From assembly GCA_037974335.1 (NCBI GenBank), contig CM075760.1, positions 15,680,059 to 15,744,058 of the forward strand: a stretch of 64,000 nt of DNA. The letters run 5' to 3'. Positions within the stretch are counted from its first letter, which is position 1. The number at the start of each line of letters is the position of its first letter. The notes under the pieces were generated by a model. It had not been told where the DNA came from and ran no database searches. It saw only the letters and a list, made by a program, of their open reading frames with translations. The stretch comes from Prionace glauca. Taxonomy: Eukaryota; Chordata; Chondrichthyes; Carcharhiniformes; Carcharhinidae. A program made the position numbers and the translations under genes. Of this stretch, positions 47,791 to 58,469 are shown in pieces.

Positions 47791-49025
47791 GCCAGAAGAA
47801 ACTAGCTGGTTTATATGGATTGCTGCAAAGCATTGGCAACGTCCTGTGTGGGAGACGTGTAAAGAATGTTAATTCACATAGGATACTAGGTAATTTGATA
47901 AAATGTATTCAACATTGACCCAGTTTTTGAAGCAGAGGGTGATAATAAAGAACTGTTTTACTGACTGCAAGCCAGAGACCAGTGGTGTACAATAGAGATC
48001 TGTGCTGGCCCCCTATTTATCAGAAATAATGCAAATATCACAATGATGACTCTGTCGCGGGTATGATTAGTAATTTTGCTGATAACAACAAAAAAATGGA
48101 AGAGTGCCTAATAGAGTGCGCTGTGCATTGGGCTACAAAAAGATATAGATGAAATGCTCAAATATGCAGATCAGTGGCAGGTGGTATATCGCCCTGAAAA
48201 GTGTGAGATAATAGAATTTGAATTGAGCATTTTTACAACGAAGTACAAAATGTATGGTAGGATACGAGGAAGTTCAACGGAACAAAGGAACCTTGACGTG
48301 GTTATTCACAGAACTCTGAAAGCAGGGCATTTTCGTAGTGCGGTGTAAAAGTATGGAGCACTTACCATTATCACTTGTGCCATAGATTACCAAAGCGGAG
48401 AAGTCATGTTGGAGTTGTATAGAAAATTAATGAGGCCACAACTATAGTGCCATATGCAATTCCGGTCGCTACTTTATTGGAGGAAGGTGATTGCACGAGG
48501 TGGATGTACTGGCAAAGGATATACTGGCTCTGGAGAGGGTGCAGAGGAGATTCACTGGGTTGATTGCGGAGTTGAGAGGTTTGGCTTATGAGGAGAGACT
48601 GGGCTATACTTACTGGAATTCAGAAGAATGAGAGGTGATCTTATCGAAACATATAAGAATATGAAGAGAATAGATATTATGGAAGCAGGGAAATTGTTTC
48701 CACTGGCGGATGAAACTAGAACTAGGGGGCATAGCCTCAAAATAAGGTGAAGCAGACGAAGGACTGTGTTGAGGAGGAACTTCTCACACAAAAATTTGAG
48801 AATCTGCAGAATTCCTGCCCAGTGAAGCAGTTGAGGCCACCTCATTGAAATGTTTTAAGACAATAATAGACATATTTTAGAAAGGTAAAGGAATTAAGGG
48901 TTGTGGTGAGCGAGCGGGTAAGTGGAGTTGAGTCCTTGAAAAGATCAGCCATGATCTTATTGAATGGCGGAGCAGGCTCAATGGTCCAGGTGGCCTACCC
49001 CTGCTCCTTGTTCTCATGTTCTTAT
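47791..49025 (+). mobile_element. Old CR1 LINE relic, target of the foldback
   Basis: Diverged plus-strand CR1. A decayed FADD region lies near 48070 (AGTAATTTTGCTGATAACAA), the C-terminal RT at 48530-48760 (GAGAGGGTGCAGAGGAGATT) and a subfamily A-like end to 49025 (ATGATCTTATTGAATGGCGG). A related scrap at 45824-45956 suggests that the foldback inserted into it. Confidence 0.65.
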
Positions 49026-49400
49026 GCAGAGGAGATTCACGAGGATGCTGCCTGGCATGGAACATCAATGATATGAAAAGAGATTGGATAGGCTTGGTTT
49101 GTTTTCGTTGGAACAGAAATGACTGAGGTGTAATCTGATCGTGTTGTCCAACATTATGTGACAGATGGACAGAGTGGAGAAGGAAGAGCTCTTCCCCTGA
49201 GTTGAATGGTCAATCACAGGGTACAAGGTTCAAGGTGAGGGGAGAGAGAGTTGTGAGTAATAACTTTTTTTAACCCAGAAGGTAGTGACGGTCTGGAATA
49301 ACCTGCATGGGAGGTTGGGAGAAGCGATTTGTTCCACATACTTTAAAAAGTATCTGGTTGAACACTTGATACGTCAGTGCTACGGGCCAAGTGCTGACAG
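49026..49400 (+). mobile_element. CR1 LINE fragment
   Basis: A second CR1 C-terminal fragment starts immediately after the previous tail: GCAGAGGAGATTCACGAGGA, GCTGCCTGGCATGGAACATC and GGTACAAGGTTCAAGGTGAG. The coding frame is lost. Confidence 0.6.
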
Positions 49401-49699
49401 ATGGGGTTAGATGTGATTTTAACTGTTTATCGCGTGCAGGTGCAAACACATTTGGCCAAAGTGCTCCTGCGCTGTATGATTCTATCGTTCTACACCTCTC
49501 TCTTTTTTGTCTCCTTACTGTCCCCTTTCTCCCATTCCTTCAAATCAGGCAGAAATTTGAAATGGAAAAAAGATAGAGATCTACAAACAAAATCTTCGAA
49601 ACCTGTATAAAATGTTCGTCCTCCCCGACCCTCATCTCCTGTCCCATTCTCAGCGTCCAGAAGCTACTCAACTCCCTCTCTCAGTTTGGGATGGGGCTG

Positions 49700-50105
49700 C
49701 AGATTCCTTCCTGACAACTGCAGACTGGGTTTTTGCGACTCATGCACAAGGACCCCCAGGTCCCTCTGCACTGTAGCATGCTGCAGCTTTTCGCCTTTTA
49801 GATAGTACTCCCTCCTACTATTATTTCTGCCAAAGTGGATAACCTCACACTTGCGAACATTATCCTCCATCTGCTACGTCCTCGCCCAATCGCTCACCCT
49901 ATCCAGCTCCCTCTGCAGACTTTCCACACCCTCCACGCAACTTGCTTTTCCACTCATCTTCGTGTCATCAGCAAATTTCGTCACCCTACACTCAGCCCCC
50001 TAGTCCAGATCATCCATATAAATGTAAATAGCTGAGGCCCCAGCACCGATCCCTGGGGCACTCCACTAGTCACCAATCGCCAATCAGAATAGCACCCAGA
50101 ATATC
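49700..50105 (-). mobile_element. CR1 LINE subfamily A-related RT fragment
   Basis: Minus-strand RT segment (KCEVIHFGRNNSRREYYLKG, QRDLGVLVHESQKPSL) with the FADD region near 49965. It is diverged from the young subfamily A copies but collinear with them. Confidence 0.8.
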
Positions 50106-50109
50106 AGCC

Positions 50110-50482
50110 ATTGATACCATTTCATACAGACTCATAAAATTCTAACAGGGTGACAACAGATGTTTCCGATGGTGAGAGTGTCCTGAACCAGGGGTAACAG
50201 TCTGAGGAAACAGGGTAAACAGGGTTAAGACAGGGATGTGGAGCCAATTCTTCAACAAACAGTTGTGAGATTGTGAAATTCATTACTGCAGGAAACACAT
50301 GATGTCAAAATGTGATTAAAAAGGCGACTAGATATAGCATTTGGGCTGAATGGGATGGAAATTTTTGGGAAGAAAGCAGCATTAGGCTATTCAGTTGGAT
50401 GATCAGCCATGATTGTGATTAATAGCGGAGCAGGCTCGAAGGGCCAAATGGCCTCCTCCTGTTACTATCTTCTTTGATTCTA
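50110..50482 (+). mobile_element. Old CR1 LINE 3'-end relic
   Basis: Plus-strand remnant ending with AGCGGAGCAGGCTCGAAGGG and CCAAATGGCCTCCTCCTGTT, then a CTATCTTCTTTGATTCTA tail. Confidence 0.65.
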
Positions 50483-51307
50483 TTTTAAACAGTAGGAGAG
50501 AGGGGCAGAATAGCTATGGGGGAAGTGAGCGAGAAATGTTTGAAGAGAGATGGATAAATACGGAGAAAAAGCTGGACTGCGAGTTAAGAATGGAAAGAGG
50601 TTGGATGGGACAGAAACCTGGAGATCGGGGAAGAAAACTGCAAAGGGTGAAAGGAATAAGATGGCAAGAGTCAGATTAGGAAAGAAATAGGGGAGATGTA
50701 GAGACAGGGAGACAAGAATGGAAAGAGAGACAACCAGAACAAGGAATCTGGAAACTAGAACCAGGACAAACTGGGGGGAAATAACAGATTGAGGAAGAGA
50801 ACGAACAATCCTGAAGTGACATCAAAATCAATCAGCTGACCCGTCTAAAGAAGTATTCAATCTGCTGTGGTCTTTTACAACTGTGTGTAGGAACAGATGG
50901 CAGATTGTATTGCCAATCTCTGACATACTTCTGTCCATTTCGGGTCTAATTAGAAAACCCGCCCTGTGTCAGCTAATCCTGTAACACAGATCAGATGAGA
51001 AATCCAACCTCTCAGTAATATTTGTCTAATCAGAATTTGCAGATGTGCTCCATCAAATTGATAGAAGTGTAATTCACAGATTTCTGATCCCCTGCCCCGA
51101 TTAACCAGGAATGGTGTATTGGATGTTACCAGTCTGCAGTTCAGTCTTGAACTGAACTCCTCCAACAACAGCACCACATAGGGAAGTCCTGCCCGTTAGA
51201 TTGATGCTGAAATCTTCTCCTTATTGTCGGTTCAGAGATGGAGAAATATTCAGATTTTTTGTCACTAATTTTCAGGTTCTTATCCCTTGTTTTTTTTTCT
51301 CTGACAG
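50483..51307. other. 5' flank or intron of receptor E
   Basis: A purine-rich stretch (50485-50820) followed by ordinary sequence ending in a CTCTGACAG acceptor at 51299-51307. I looked for a receptor exon 1 with the ATTGG(A/T)GTTCC(A/G)G donor pattern and found none. Confidence 0.45.
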
Positions 51308-52202
51308 TTAATTTACTGGGAATTGTGATCCTGAGTCGGGGAAAGTGTGGCCTCTCCACCTGCACAACTCGCTACCTGGTGGCCTGGTGGATCTACTGTT
51401 CATCATCATAAACCCTATCCTCAACTACATAAATAATTATTATTTCCCCCTGAATTTCCTGTCCCTCACATCAGTATGTCGGGTTAAAGCTGTCCTGGAG
51501 ACTGCAGCTGCAGACTGTTCTGTCTGGTTCACTGTCACTTTCTCCTTTGATCGATTTGTGGCCATTCGCTGCCAAAAAATGAAAACTAAATTTTGCACTG
51601 GGAAAACTGCAGCTGTGGTTCTGGCAACAACTGGCATCCTGCTCTGAGTGAAAAACATTCCCTTCTACTTTGTAATTGAACCTCAACTGACAATCGACCA
51701 TGCCGAGTGGGGCTGCAATGCCAAGCCAAGCGTTTGGACTGATCCCGGGTGGATTGGTTTTAACTGGTTTAATCAGGTTTTAATCCCACTGCTCCCGTTC
51801 AGTTTAATCTTGTTGATTAATGCTCTAACAGTCAGTCACATTTTAATGACCAGTCGAGTGCGGAAGGGTCTGAGGGCTCAGAGTAAAGGATATAATCGCA
51901 GAGACCCTGAAATGGAAAGCAGAAGGAAGTCAATGATTTTACTCTTTAGCATATCCGGAGCTTTCATTCTGCTCTGGTCGGTTTATGTTGTGAAATTTTT
52001 CTATGTAGATGTGAGAAGATTAATGTATCTCACTATTCCTGAATATACATTCCAAATAGTCGGATTTATCCTGCGGGATTTAAATTGCTGCACAAACATA
52101 TTTATTTATGCAGTGGCTCAATCCAAATTCAGGGAGCAGATCAGAATCGCGGTGAAATATCCGTGTATAGCAAATACTAATTTAATGAAGAGACAAAACT
52201 GA
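51308..52202 (+). pseudogene. Receptor E: GPR139-like GPCR exon 2, pseudogene
   Basis: It enters in phase 1 (Val-Asn-Leu-Leu) after an AG acceptor and reads CGLSTCTTRYLVA. A small deletion in TM2, near 51380-51385, shifts the frame to VDLLFIIINPILNYI. TM3 follows (DCSVWFTVTFSFDRFVAIRC), then a TGA stop at 51645-51647 at the end of TM4. The same frame goes on as VKNIPFYFVIEPQLTID, TM5 LLPFSLILLINALTVSHI, TM6 EMESRRKSMILLFSIS and TM7 CCTNIFIYAVAQSKFR. With two independent breaks and no exon 1, it is not a working gene. It is intermediate between the D/F group and the others. Confidence 0.88.
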
Positions 52203-52545
52203 GTGACATCCAATAAGCCCGGGATGATTAACTGACGTCCTCAGCCAATAATCGACTGGGTCAATAACTTACCATCTCAGACAATCAAAGACTAGATTTC
52301 TAACAACTGTCAGAGCCAATCAGAGACAGGACTGCTAAACGGCAACCTCAGCCAATCAGAGGTTAGATCGCTAAATGACTGCTTCAGCCAATAAGGGACT
52401 AGTTGGCCAAGCAGCCAACTCAGCCAATCAGAGACTAATTCCATATCTGACCACATCATCATGTAAGGAACTGGAACGTAGAGCGACCGCCTCAGCCAGA
52501 GTCAGGATTGCTAAACGACATTTTCAGTCAAACAGGTATTTGATT
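52203..52545 (+). repeat. CCAAT-bearing degenerate tandem array
   Basis: About seven units of 30-70 bp repeat CTCAGCCAATCAGAGACTAG-like sequence. CCAAT or close variants occur near 52246, 52290, 52315, 52356, 52388 and 52426, and a GCCAG variant near 52495. Each unit pairs the CCAAT word with a GCTAAAC/GACTAG-type spacer. CCAATCAG is the NF-Y binding consensus. The array sits directly 3' of receptor E. Confidence 0.8.
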
Positions 52546-52818
52546 GCTAAACCAGCTTAAAGTCCAGTAGTTTTATTTGTGATTGTGAACTTTTGGAGGG
52601 CTGCTCCTTCATCAGCTGAGATAATCTGGTTGTCTCATTGGGTTGGCTGTTAGCCTCAAGGGGCTTGTCGAAGGGCTGCCTGAGCCTCATTCGACTGATG
52701 TTTTTTCTCTCCTTCTGCTGCATGACCAATGGATCCATTTTGTTAGTGAGGCAGAAATTGGGTCCTCGACTGAGAACTTCGACTTCATCTGGTTGAAGGG
52801 TGTAGTCCGGCAAGTTGA

Positions 52819-54960
52819 CATAGAACATAGAACATGGAACATAGAACATAGAACATTACAGCACAAACAGGCCCTTCGGCCCTCGAGTTGCGCCGATCGC
52901 ATCAACCCCACCAATCTATAGACCTATCTATAACCCCCAATCCCATTAAACCCCATATACTCATCCAGAAGTCTTTTAAAAGACCCCAGCGAGTTTGCCT
53001 CCACCACCGACGACGGCAGCCGATTCCATTCACTCACCACCCTCTGAGTGAAAAACTTACCCCTAACATCACCTCTGTACTTCCCTCCCCGCACCTTAAA
53101 TCTGTGTCCTCACGTAGCGACCATTTCAACCCGGGGAAATAGCGTCTGAGAGTCCACCCTATCTATTCCTCTCAACATTTTATAAACTTCTATCAGGTCG
53201 CCTCTCAACCTTCGCCTCTCCAGGGAAAAGAGTCCCAGCTCCCTCAACCTATCTTCATAAGGCATGCCTCCCAGTCCAGGCAACGTCCTTGTAAATCTCC
53301 TCTGCACCCTTTCAATAGCTTCTACGTCTTTCCTATAGTGAGGCGACCAGAACTGCGCACAGTACTCCAAATGAGGCCTGACGAGGGTCCTGTAAAGTTG
53401 CAGCATTACCTCCCGACTCCTAAACTCAACCCCTCGATTAATGAAGGCCAGTACACCGTACACCTTCTTGACCACCTCCTCCACCTGCGAGGCCGATTTA
53501 AGAGTCCTGTGAACCCGGACCCCGAGATCCTTCTGCTCTTCAACGCTACTAAGACCCCTGCCCTTAAGAAAATAAGAACATAAGAACATAAGAAATAGGA
53601 GCAGGAGTAGGCCATCTGGCCCTTCGAGCCTGCCCCGCCATTCAATAAGATCATGGCTGATCTGTCGTGACTCAGCTCCACCTTCCCGCCCTCTCCCCAT
53701 AACCCTTAATCCCTTCTCTTATCAAAAACCCATCAACCCGTTTCTTAAAAATATTTAGCGAGGCAGCCTCCACCACTTCAACGGGCAGAGAATTCCAGAG
53801 ATTCACCACCCTTTGAGTGAAGAAGTTCCTCCTCAACTCTGTTCTAAACCGCCCCCCCCTTTATCTTGAGGCTGTGCCCCCTAGTCCTACTGTCTTTTTT
53901 GAGCGGGAACAGTCTCTCCACCTCTATCCTATCCATCCCATTCATCATCTTATACGTCTCAATGAGATCTCCCCTCATTCTTCTAAACTCTAACGAGTAC
54001 AAGCCTAGTTTATTCAGCCTCTCCTCATAGCTCAATCCCCTCAACTCCGGTATCAGCCGAGTAAACCTCCTCTGCACTCCCTCCAGGGCCAAAACATCTT
54101 TGCGCAGGTGCGGCGCCCAAAACTGCACACAGTACTCCAGCTGCGGCCTCACCAATGCCCTATACAGCTGCAGCAAGACCTCCCTACTTTTATATTCAAT
54201 CCCCTTCGCTATGAAGGCCAGCATCCCATTCGCCTTCCTGACCACCTGCTGCACCTGCAAGCTGGGTTTTTGCGACTCATGCACAAGGACCCCGAGGTCC
54301 CTCTGCACCGTCGCCTGCTGCAGTTTTTCGCCCCGTAAGTAATAGTCCTTCCTACCATTCCTCCTACCAAAGTGGACCACCTCACACTTGCCAACATTAA
54401 ATTCCATTTGCCATTTCCTGGCCCATTCGCCCAGCCTATCTAGATCCTTCTGCAGACTCTCCACACCCTCCGCACAATTTGCCTTTCCCCCAATCTTGGT
54501 GTCATCAGCAAATTTCGACACCCTGCACTCGGTTCCCTCCTCCAGGTCATCATCCCGTTGGTTCTGCCGAAATGGACGACTACACATTTATCCGCGTTGA
54601 AGTCCATCTGCCACTTCTCCGCCCATTCCTGCATCCTATCTATGTCCTGCTGCAACTTTTGGCATCCTTCCAGACCATCCACAACACCGCCGACCTTCGT
54701 GTCATCAGCGAACTTGCTAACCCATCCCTCCACTTCCTCATCCAGGTCATTTATGAAAATGACAAACAGCAAGGGTCTCAGAACAGATCCCTGGGGCACC
54801 CCACTGGTGACTGACCTCCATTCCGAAAAAGATCCATCCACAACCACTCTCAGCCTTCTGCAGGCAAGCCAGTTCTGGATCCACAAGGCCAAAGGCCCTT
54901 GGATCCCATGCCCTCTCACCTTCTCAAGAAGTCTTGCATGGGGGACCTTATCAATGGACT
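52819..54960 (-). mobile_element. CR1-type LINE, subfamily D, split by a subfamily A copy
   Basis: Minus-strand CR1 inserted in PLE sequence. The 3' part (52819-53573) has a tail with GAACATAGAACATTACAGCA and CAGGCCCTTCGGCCC, then LERRRLRGDLIEVYKM and LEYCAQFWSPHY. The 5' part (54553-54960) has [41 protein letters not shown] and FNADKCVVVHFGRTN. Coding resumes across the subfamily A insertion (HFGRTN... | ...GRGLSSVEEQKDLG), so the two parts were one element. Confidence 0.9.
53574..54552 (-). mobile_element. CR1-type LINE, subfamily A, young copy nested in subfamily D
   Basis: This 5'-truncated copy is almost identical to that at 16.6 kb: FADDTKIGGKANCAEG, HFGRRNGRKDYYLRGEKLQQ and LEYCVQFWAPHLRKD. 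Its 3' end carries the same AAGAACATAAGAACATAAGA tail. One poly-C slip at about 53850 breaks the frame near its C-terminus. Confidence 0.93.
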
Positions 54961-55799
54961 TCACTGTATTGGTATGGTTTTCTACTGTGGTCCGAGGAAG
55001 ACTTGGTTGCTGCTGGTGGGAATGTCGAGTTTCTCAAGTTTCATCTTCTTGTTGTTCATGTAGTTGATGTAGTTTTGTTGTCTTGTCTGCTTGGTGGCCT
55101 CTAATTTCTGGTCTGCTGCATCCTGAGCACAAGCTCAGAATATTGCCTCTATTTTAGTTTCAAGGCGGTGACATCCGCTGTAGAGTAATGCACAAGATGA
55201 TTGAGGAGTGTGTGAGAGGTGCAACGGCAACGTCTCTAGACATAATCTGTATTGTAGGCCGTGTTGACTGAGTTCGTGATCTGTATCCTTTTGGGTCCTT
55301 GTTTGCTTTCTTGCATTTTGTAGGAATATGATCTGTGTGTTGATGTGGGTGATATCGTTGAAGATCCTCTCCACTTTGAACCGATGGTTTGTGCTGTTGG
55401 TGATAGCCATGAAGTAGAGATGCCGGCATTGGACTGGAGTCGTCACAGAAACAAGTCTCACAACACCAAGTTACAGTCCAACAGCTATGTCTGGTAGCAC
55501 GAACTTTTGGAACACGGCTCCTTCATCAGGTGAATGGAGAGTTCACAAACAGGGCCTACATAGATCGAAAGAATTGCAAGGTAATGTTTACAATTGAAGT
55601 ATTTGCAGGTAATCAAGTCTTTACAGTTACAGATAAAGCGAATGGAGGGAGATAATCACAGGTTAAAGAGGTATGCATTGTCTCAAACCATGACAATTAG
55701 TAAAATTTTGCAAGCTCAGGCCAAATGTTGGGGTTTAAATGTAATGTGACATGAACCCAAGATCTGGGTTGAAACCATCCTCACACATGTAGAACTTGG

Positions 55800-56366
55800 C
55801 TATCTGTCTCTGCTCAGTGATTTGGTGTTGTCATGTGTCTTGAAAGCTGCCTTAGAGAACGCTGACCCATGGTCACAGATTGAATGCCCCTGACTGCTGA
55901 CCTGTTCTCCGACAGGAAGGGGACACTCTTGCCTGGTGATTGTCCTGCGGTATCTATTTATACAATGTCGTAGCGTCTGCATTGTTTCACCAATGTACCA
56001 CACCTCGGGACATCCTTTCCTGCAGTGTGTAAGGTTGACCACATTGACCGAGTCACATGAGTATGTATCGTATGCCTGCTGGATAGTGTCCTCATTTGTG
56101 ATGGTGATATCCATGTCGATGATCCGGCACGTCCTACAGAGGTTGTATCTGATGTCCAGATCGCTATTTTCCTGAAGGCTGGGTCGTTTGCTGCAACAAT
56201 TGTCTATTTGAGGTTGTGTGGTTGTCTGAAGGCAAGTATTGGGGGTCTGGGGAGGCCTTGACCAGATGTTCGTCTCCATCGATGACATGTTGAAAGCTCC
56301 GAAGAAGATCTCATAGCTTTCTGGTCCGTGAAAGTACTGGATGATGAAGGATAATGTGTCCGTCAT
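55800..56366 (-). pseudogene. GIY-YIG endonuclease region of the PLE
   Basis: This minus-strand 188-codon frame has a cysteine pair (CRTCRII) and then the GIY-YIG-type core VWYIGETMQTLRHCINRYRR, followed by GHSICDHG. The Neptune/Penelope group encodes such a nuclease after the RT and uses it to nick target DNA. The frame is a fragment: the RT that should precede it is missing. The leading part of the frame is probably non-genic readthrough. Confidence 0.78.
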
Positions 56367-56892
56367 GTCCTGTGTTTAAATTCTGAGGAGGTCGATGCAA
56401 TGCTGATCGGGGAAAATGTCAGCAGTCAAGCCCGCTCATCTTCCGATCATTGGGTCAGTGTCCTGCAAAGGTGGCCTTCAAGACACACGGCAATGCAAAA
56501 TCACCGGGCAGAAACTGATAGCCAAGTTCTACACGAGGACGGCCTCAGCGTTGAGTTCTTGCTACACTGCATATCGTTCTCAGTATTTGGCCTGTGCTTG
56601 TGAAATCTTGCTAACTATCCTGCCTTGAGACAATTCATACATCTTTCACCTGTGAGTCATCCTCTCAACAATTGCATTTTCTGTAGCTCTAAAGAGTTAA
56701 TTACCTGTAGAGACTCGCATTCCAACTACTTACTTGCATTTGCGTCTGTGTGTGTTTATAATATATATATGCTGCGGTTGTAAGTCCAGTTTTCCACTCA
56801 CCTGAGGATGGAGCAACGCTCCAAAAGTTTGTGATTCCGAAATAACCCTTTTGGACATTAACCAGGTGTTGTGAGATTTCTTATTGTCTCTT

Positions 56893-57185
56893 AGCATCAT
56901 TCCCTTTGTCAAATAATTAAAAAAAACTCCAGCCTTCCCTCTTATCACAAGACCATTTGTTCTTTCTTCCTCTCCCTCTGTCTTTTCCCTGACTCTGCAC
57001 TGGTTAGAAAAAACCTAAATACCTGAATTCTTCGGAATAAAAGACCACCGAAATGAAACATGCTCTCCATTTCCCTCAGTTTCACAAAATGTTCTGTTGT
57101 GAGATGGCATTTGTAATATGTGCGATGTCTTGTCTTTGGGTAAAGGTTGATCAGTTTTCCCGTTCTGAACCACACCTGCCTTCAT
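56893..57185. other. Spacer, nothing recognised
   Basis: No gene or named repeat seen. Confidence 0.35.
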
Positions 57186-57500
57186 AACATAGGGAATATC
57201 ATAGAATCCTTCAGTGAAGATGGAGGCGATTCTAGTCTGCACTGAACACAAACCAACCCATGCCCTATCTCGATAACCCCACGCATTTACCCTCGCTAAT
57301 CCCCCTGACAATAAGGGGCAACTTTGCATGACCAATCCACTTAACCCGCACATCTTTGGAATTTGGGAGGAAATCGTAACAGCCGGGGGAAGCCCACCCA
57401 GACGCGGAAAGAACATGTAGTCTCTGAACAGATGGTGACCCAAGCCAGGAATCGAGCCCAGGTCCCTGGTGCTGTGAGACATCACACCAAACCACTGGTT
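57186..57500 (-). mobile_element. SINE, diverged
   Basis: Minus-strand SINE. The tail side at 57190-57300 reads ATAGAATCCTTCAGTGAAG and TAAGGGGCAACTTTGCATGA. The core is AACCCGCACATCTTTGGA, and the head at 57440-57490 reads AGGAATCGAGCCCAGGTCCC. Confidence 0.75.
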
Positions 57501-57597
57501 AGGTGAGGTTAATAAGTAAAGGAAACCCATTTTAAATAATAATAATACACCAGATGTGTCACCATTTTCCATGAGAAAGCAAACACAATGTGAATGA

Positions 57598-58080
57598 CTT
57601 TTTATTTTCATTCATTCATGGACGTGATGTCGCTGGCTGGGCCACCATCTGTAGCTTGTGTCGAGTTACCAATCAACTCAATGGCTTGCTTAACCCTTTT
57701 ACAGGATAGTTATGAAATAAGCATAGTGGTGAGGATTTGGAGTGATGTGTAGGCCAGAATAGGAAAGGGCGGCGGATTCCCCAGTCCATTCAACTTCACT
57801 TCACAACAAAACTTCCGCAGCACTGGAGAACAATCGACTGCAATGTTACAATTCTGGATCATAATCTGAGATCAATAGGCTACCATCTTCCAATACTGGA
57901 TAAAAAACCTGAGAACAATAGACAGCAATGCCTCAGATTCTGAGAGCAATAGATTGTAACGTTCCTTCAGTTCGAGTTCTACCATCTGCTGTAGTGGGAT
58001 TCAACCCAATGATCCACCAGACATGGGGTGAGTTTTTCAATTAATTGTCTAGTGATAATACCACTAGGACATTTCCTCCC
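57598..58080 (+). repeat. Diverged copy of the 30.8-kb dispersed repeat, with receptor exon-like 42-bp units inside
   Basis: The start (TTCATTCATGGACGTGATGT, then CGCTGGCTGGGCCACCATCT) and the end (GTGGGATTCAACCCAATGATC, then GTGATAATACCACTAGGACA) match the repeat at 30828-31225. The middle, 57830-57965, holds degenerate units like TGGATCATAATCTGAGATCA that resemble the 42-bp units upstream of receptors D and F. Confidence 0.5.
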
Positions 58081-58129
58081 TAACTTATGTTGAGGTTATT
58101 GGAACATATATTTGGTTTGGATGGAGACG

Positions 58130-58425
58130 ACGAGTTTAGTTTATTTAGTAATGTCACAAGTCTGCTTATATCAACACGTGGAAATCCAAGTGTCGCCACA
58201 CTCTGGCGCCTGTTCGGGCAAAACTGATGGCGAATTTAGCATGGCAAATGCACCCTAACGAGCAGGTCTTTTGGACTGTGGGAGGAAACTGGAACACCTG
58301 GAGGAAACCCATGATGACACAGGGGAGGACACACAAACTCCACACAGTGAACAAAGCCGGTACTCAAAATCTGGTCCCTGGCACTGTGAGGCAACACTAT
58401 TAACTACTGTGCTACCACAATGCAG
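58130..58425 (-). mobile_element. SINE (TTTATTTAGTAATGTC-tail type)
   Basis: Minus-strand SINE. The tail GTTTATTTAGTAATGTCACA is at 58137. The middle is CACACTCTGGCGCCTGTTCG, the core GGAGGAAACTGGAACACCTG, and the tRNA-like head GCTACCACAATGCAGCC ends near 58425. Confidence 0.85.
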
Positions 58426-58469
58426 CCGCTAGTGACTTTGCTGTCTATGCTTCAAGTGGCAAGAGCAAT

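Larger units (their letters stand above)
52546..56892 (-). mobile_element. Penelope-like element (PLE) complex, broken and nested
   Basis: On the minus strand the order is as follows. There is an inverted terminus (56795-56892), a GIY-YIG endonuclease region (55800-56366) and 3'-UTR-like sequence. A terminus (55430-55545) follows, then PLE N-terminal reading frame (54961-55430 and 52560-52818), split by CR1 insertions, and a last terminus (52546-52620). N-terminal signature words are LQPDEVEVLSRGPNFC and NQIIFLQN-like sequence. The RT core is absent. The layout looks like two partial copies in tandem, a known habit of PLEs. It is old and clearly not functional. Confidence 0.78.

Noticed and set aside
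50483-51300. A first exon for receptor E
   Set aside because: I found no start codon followed by the conserved TM1 half and a GT donor in this stretch.
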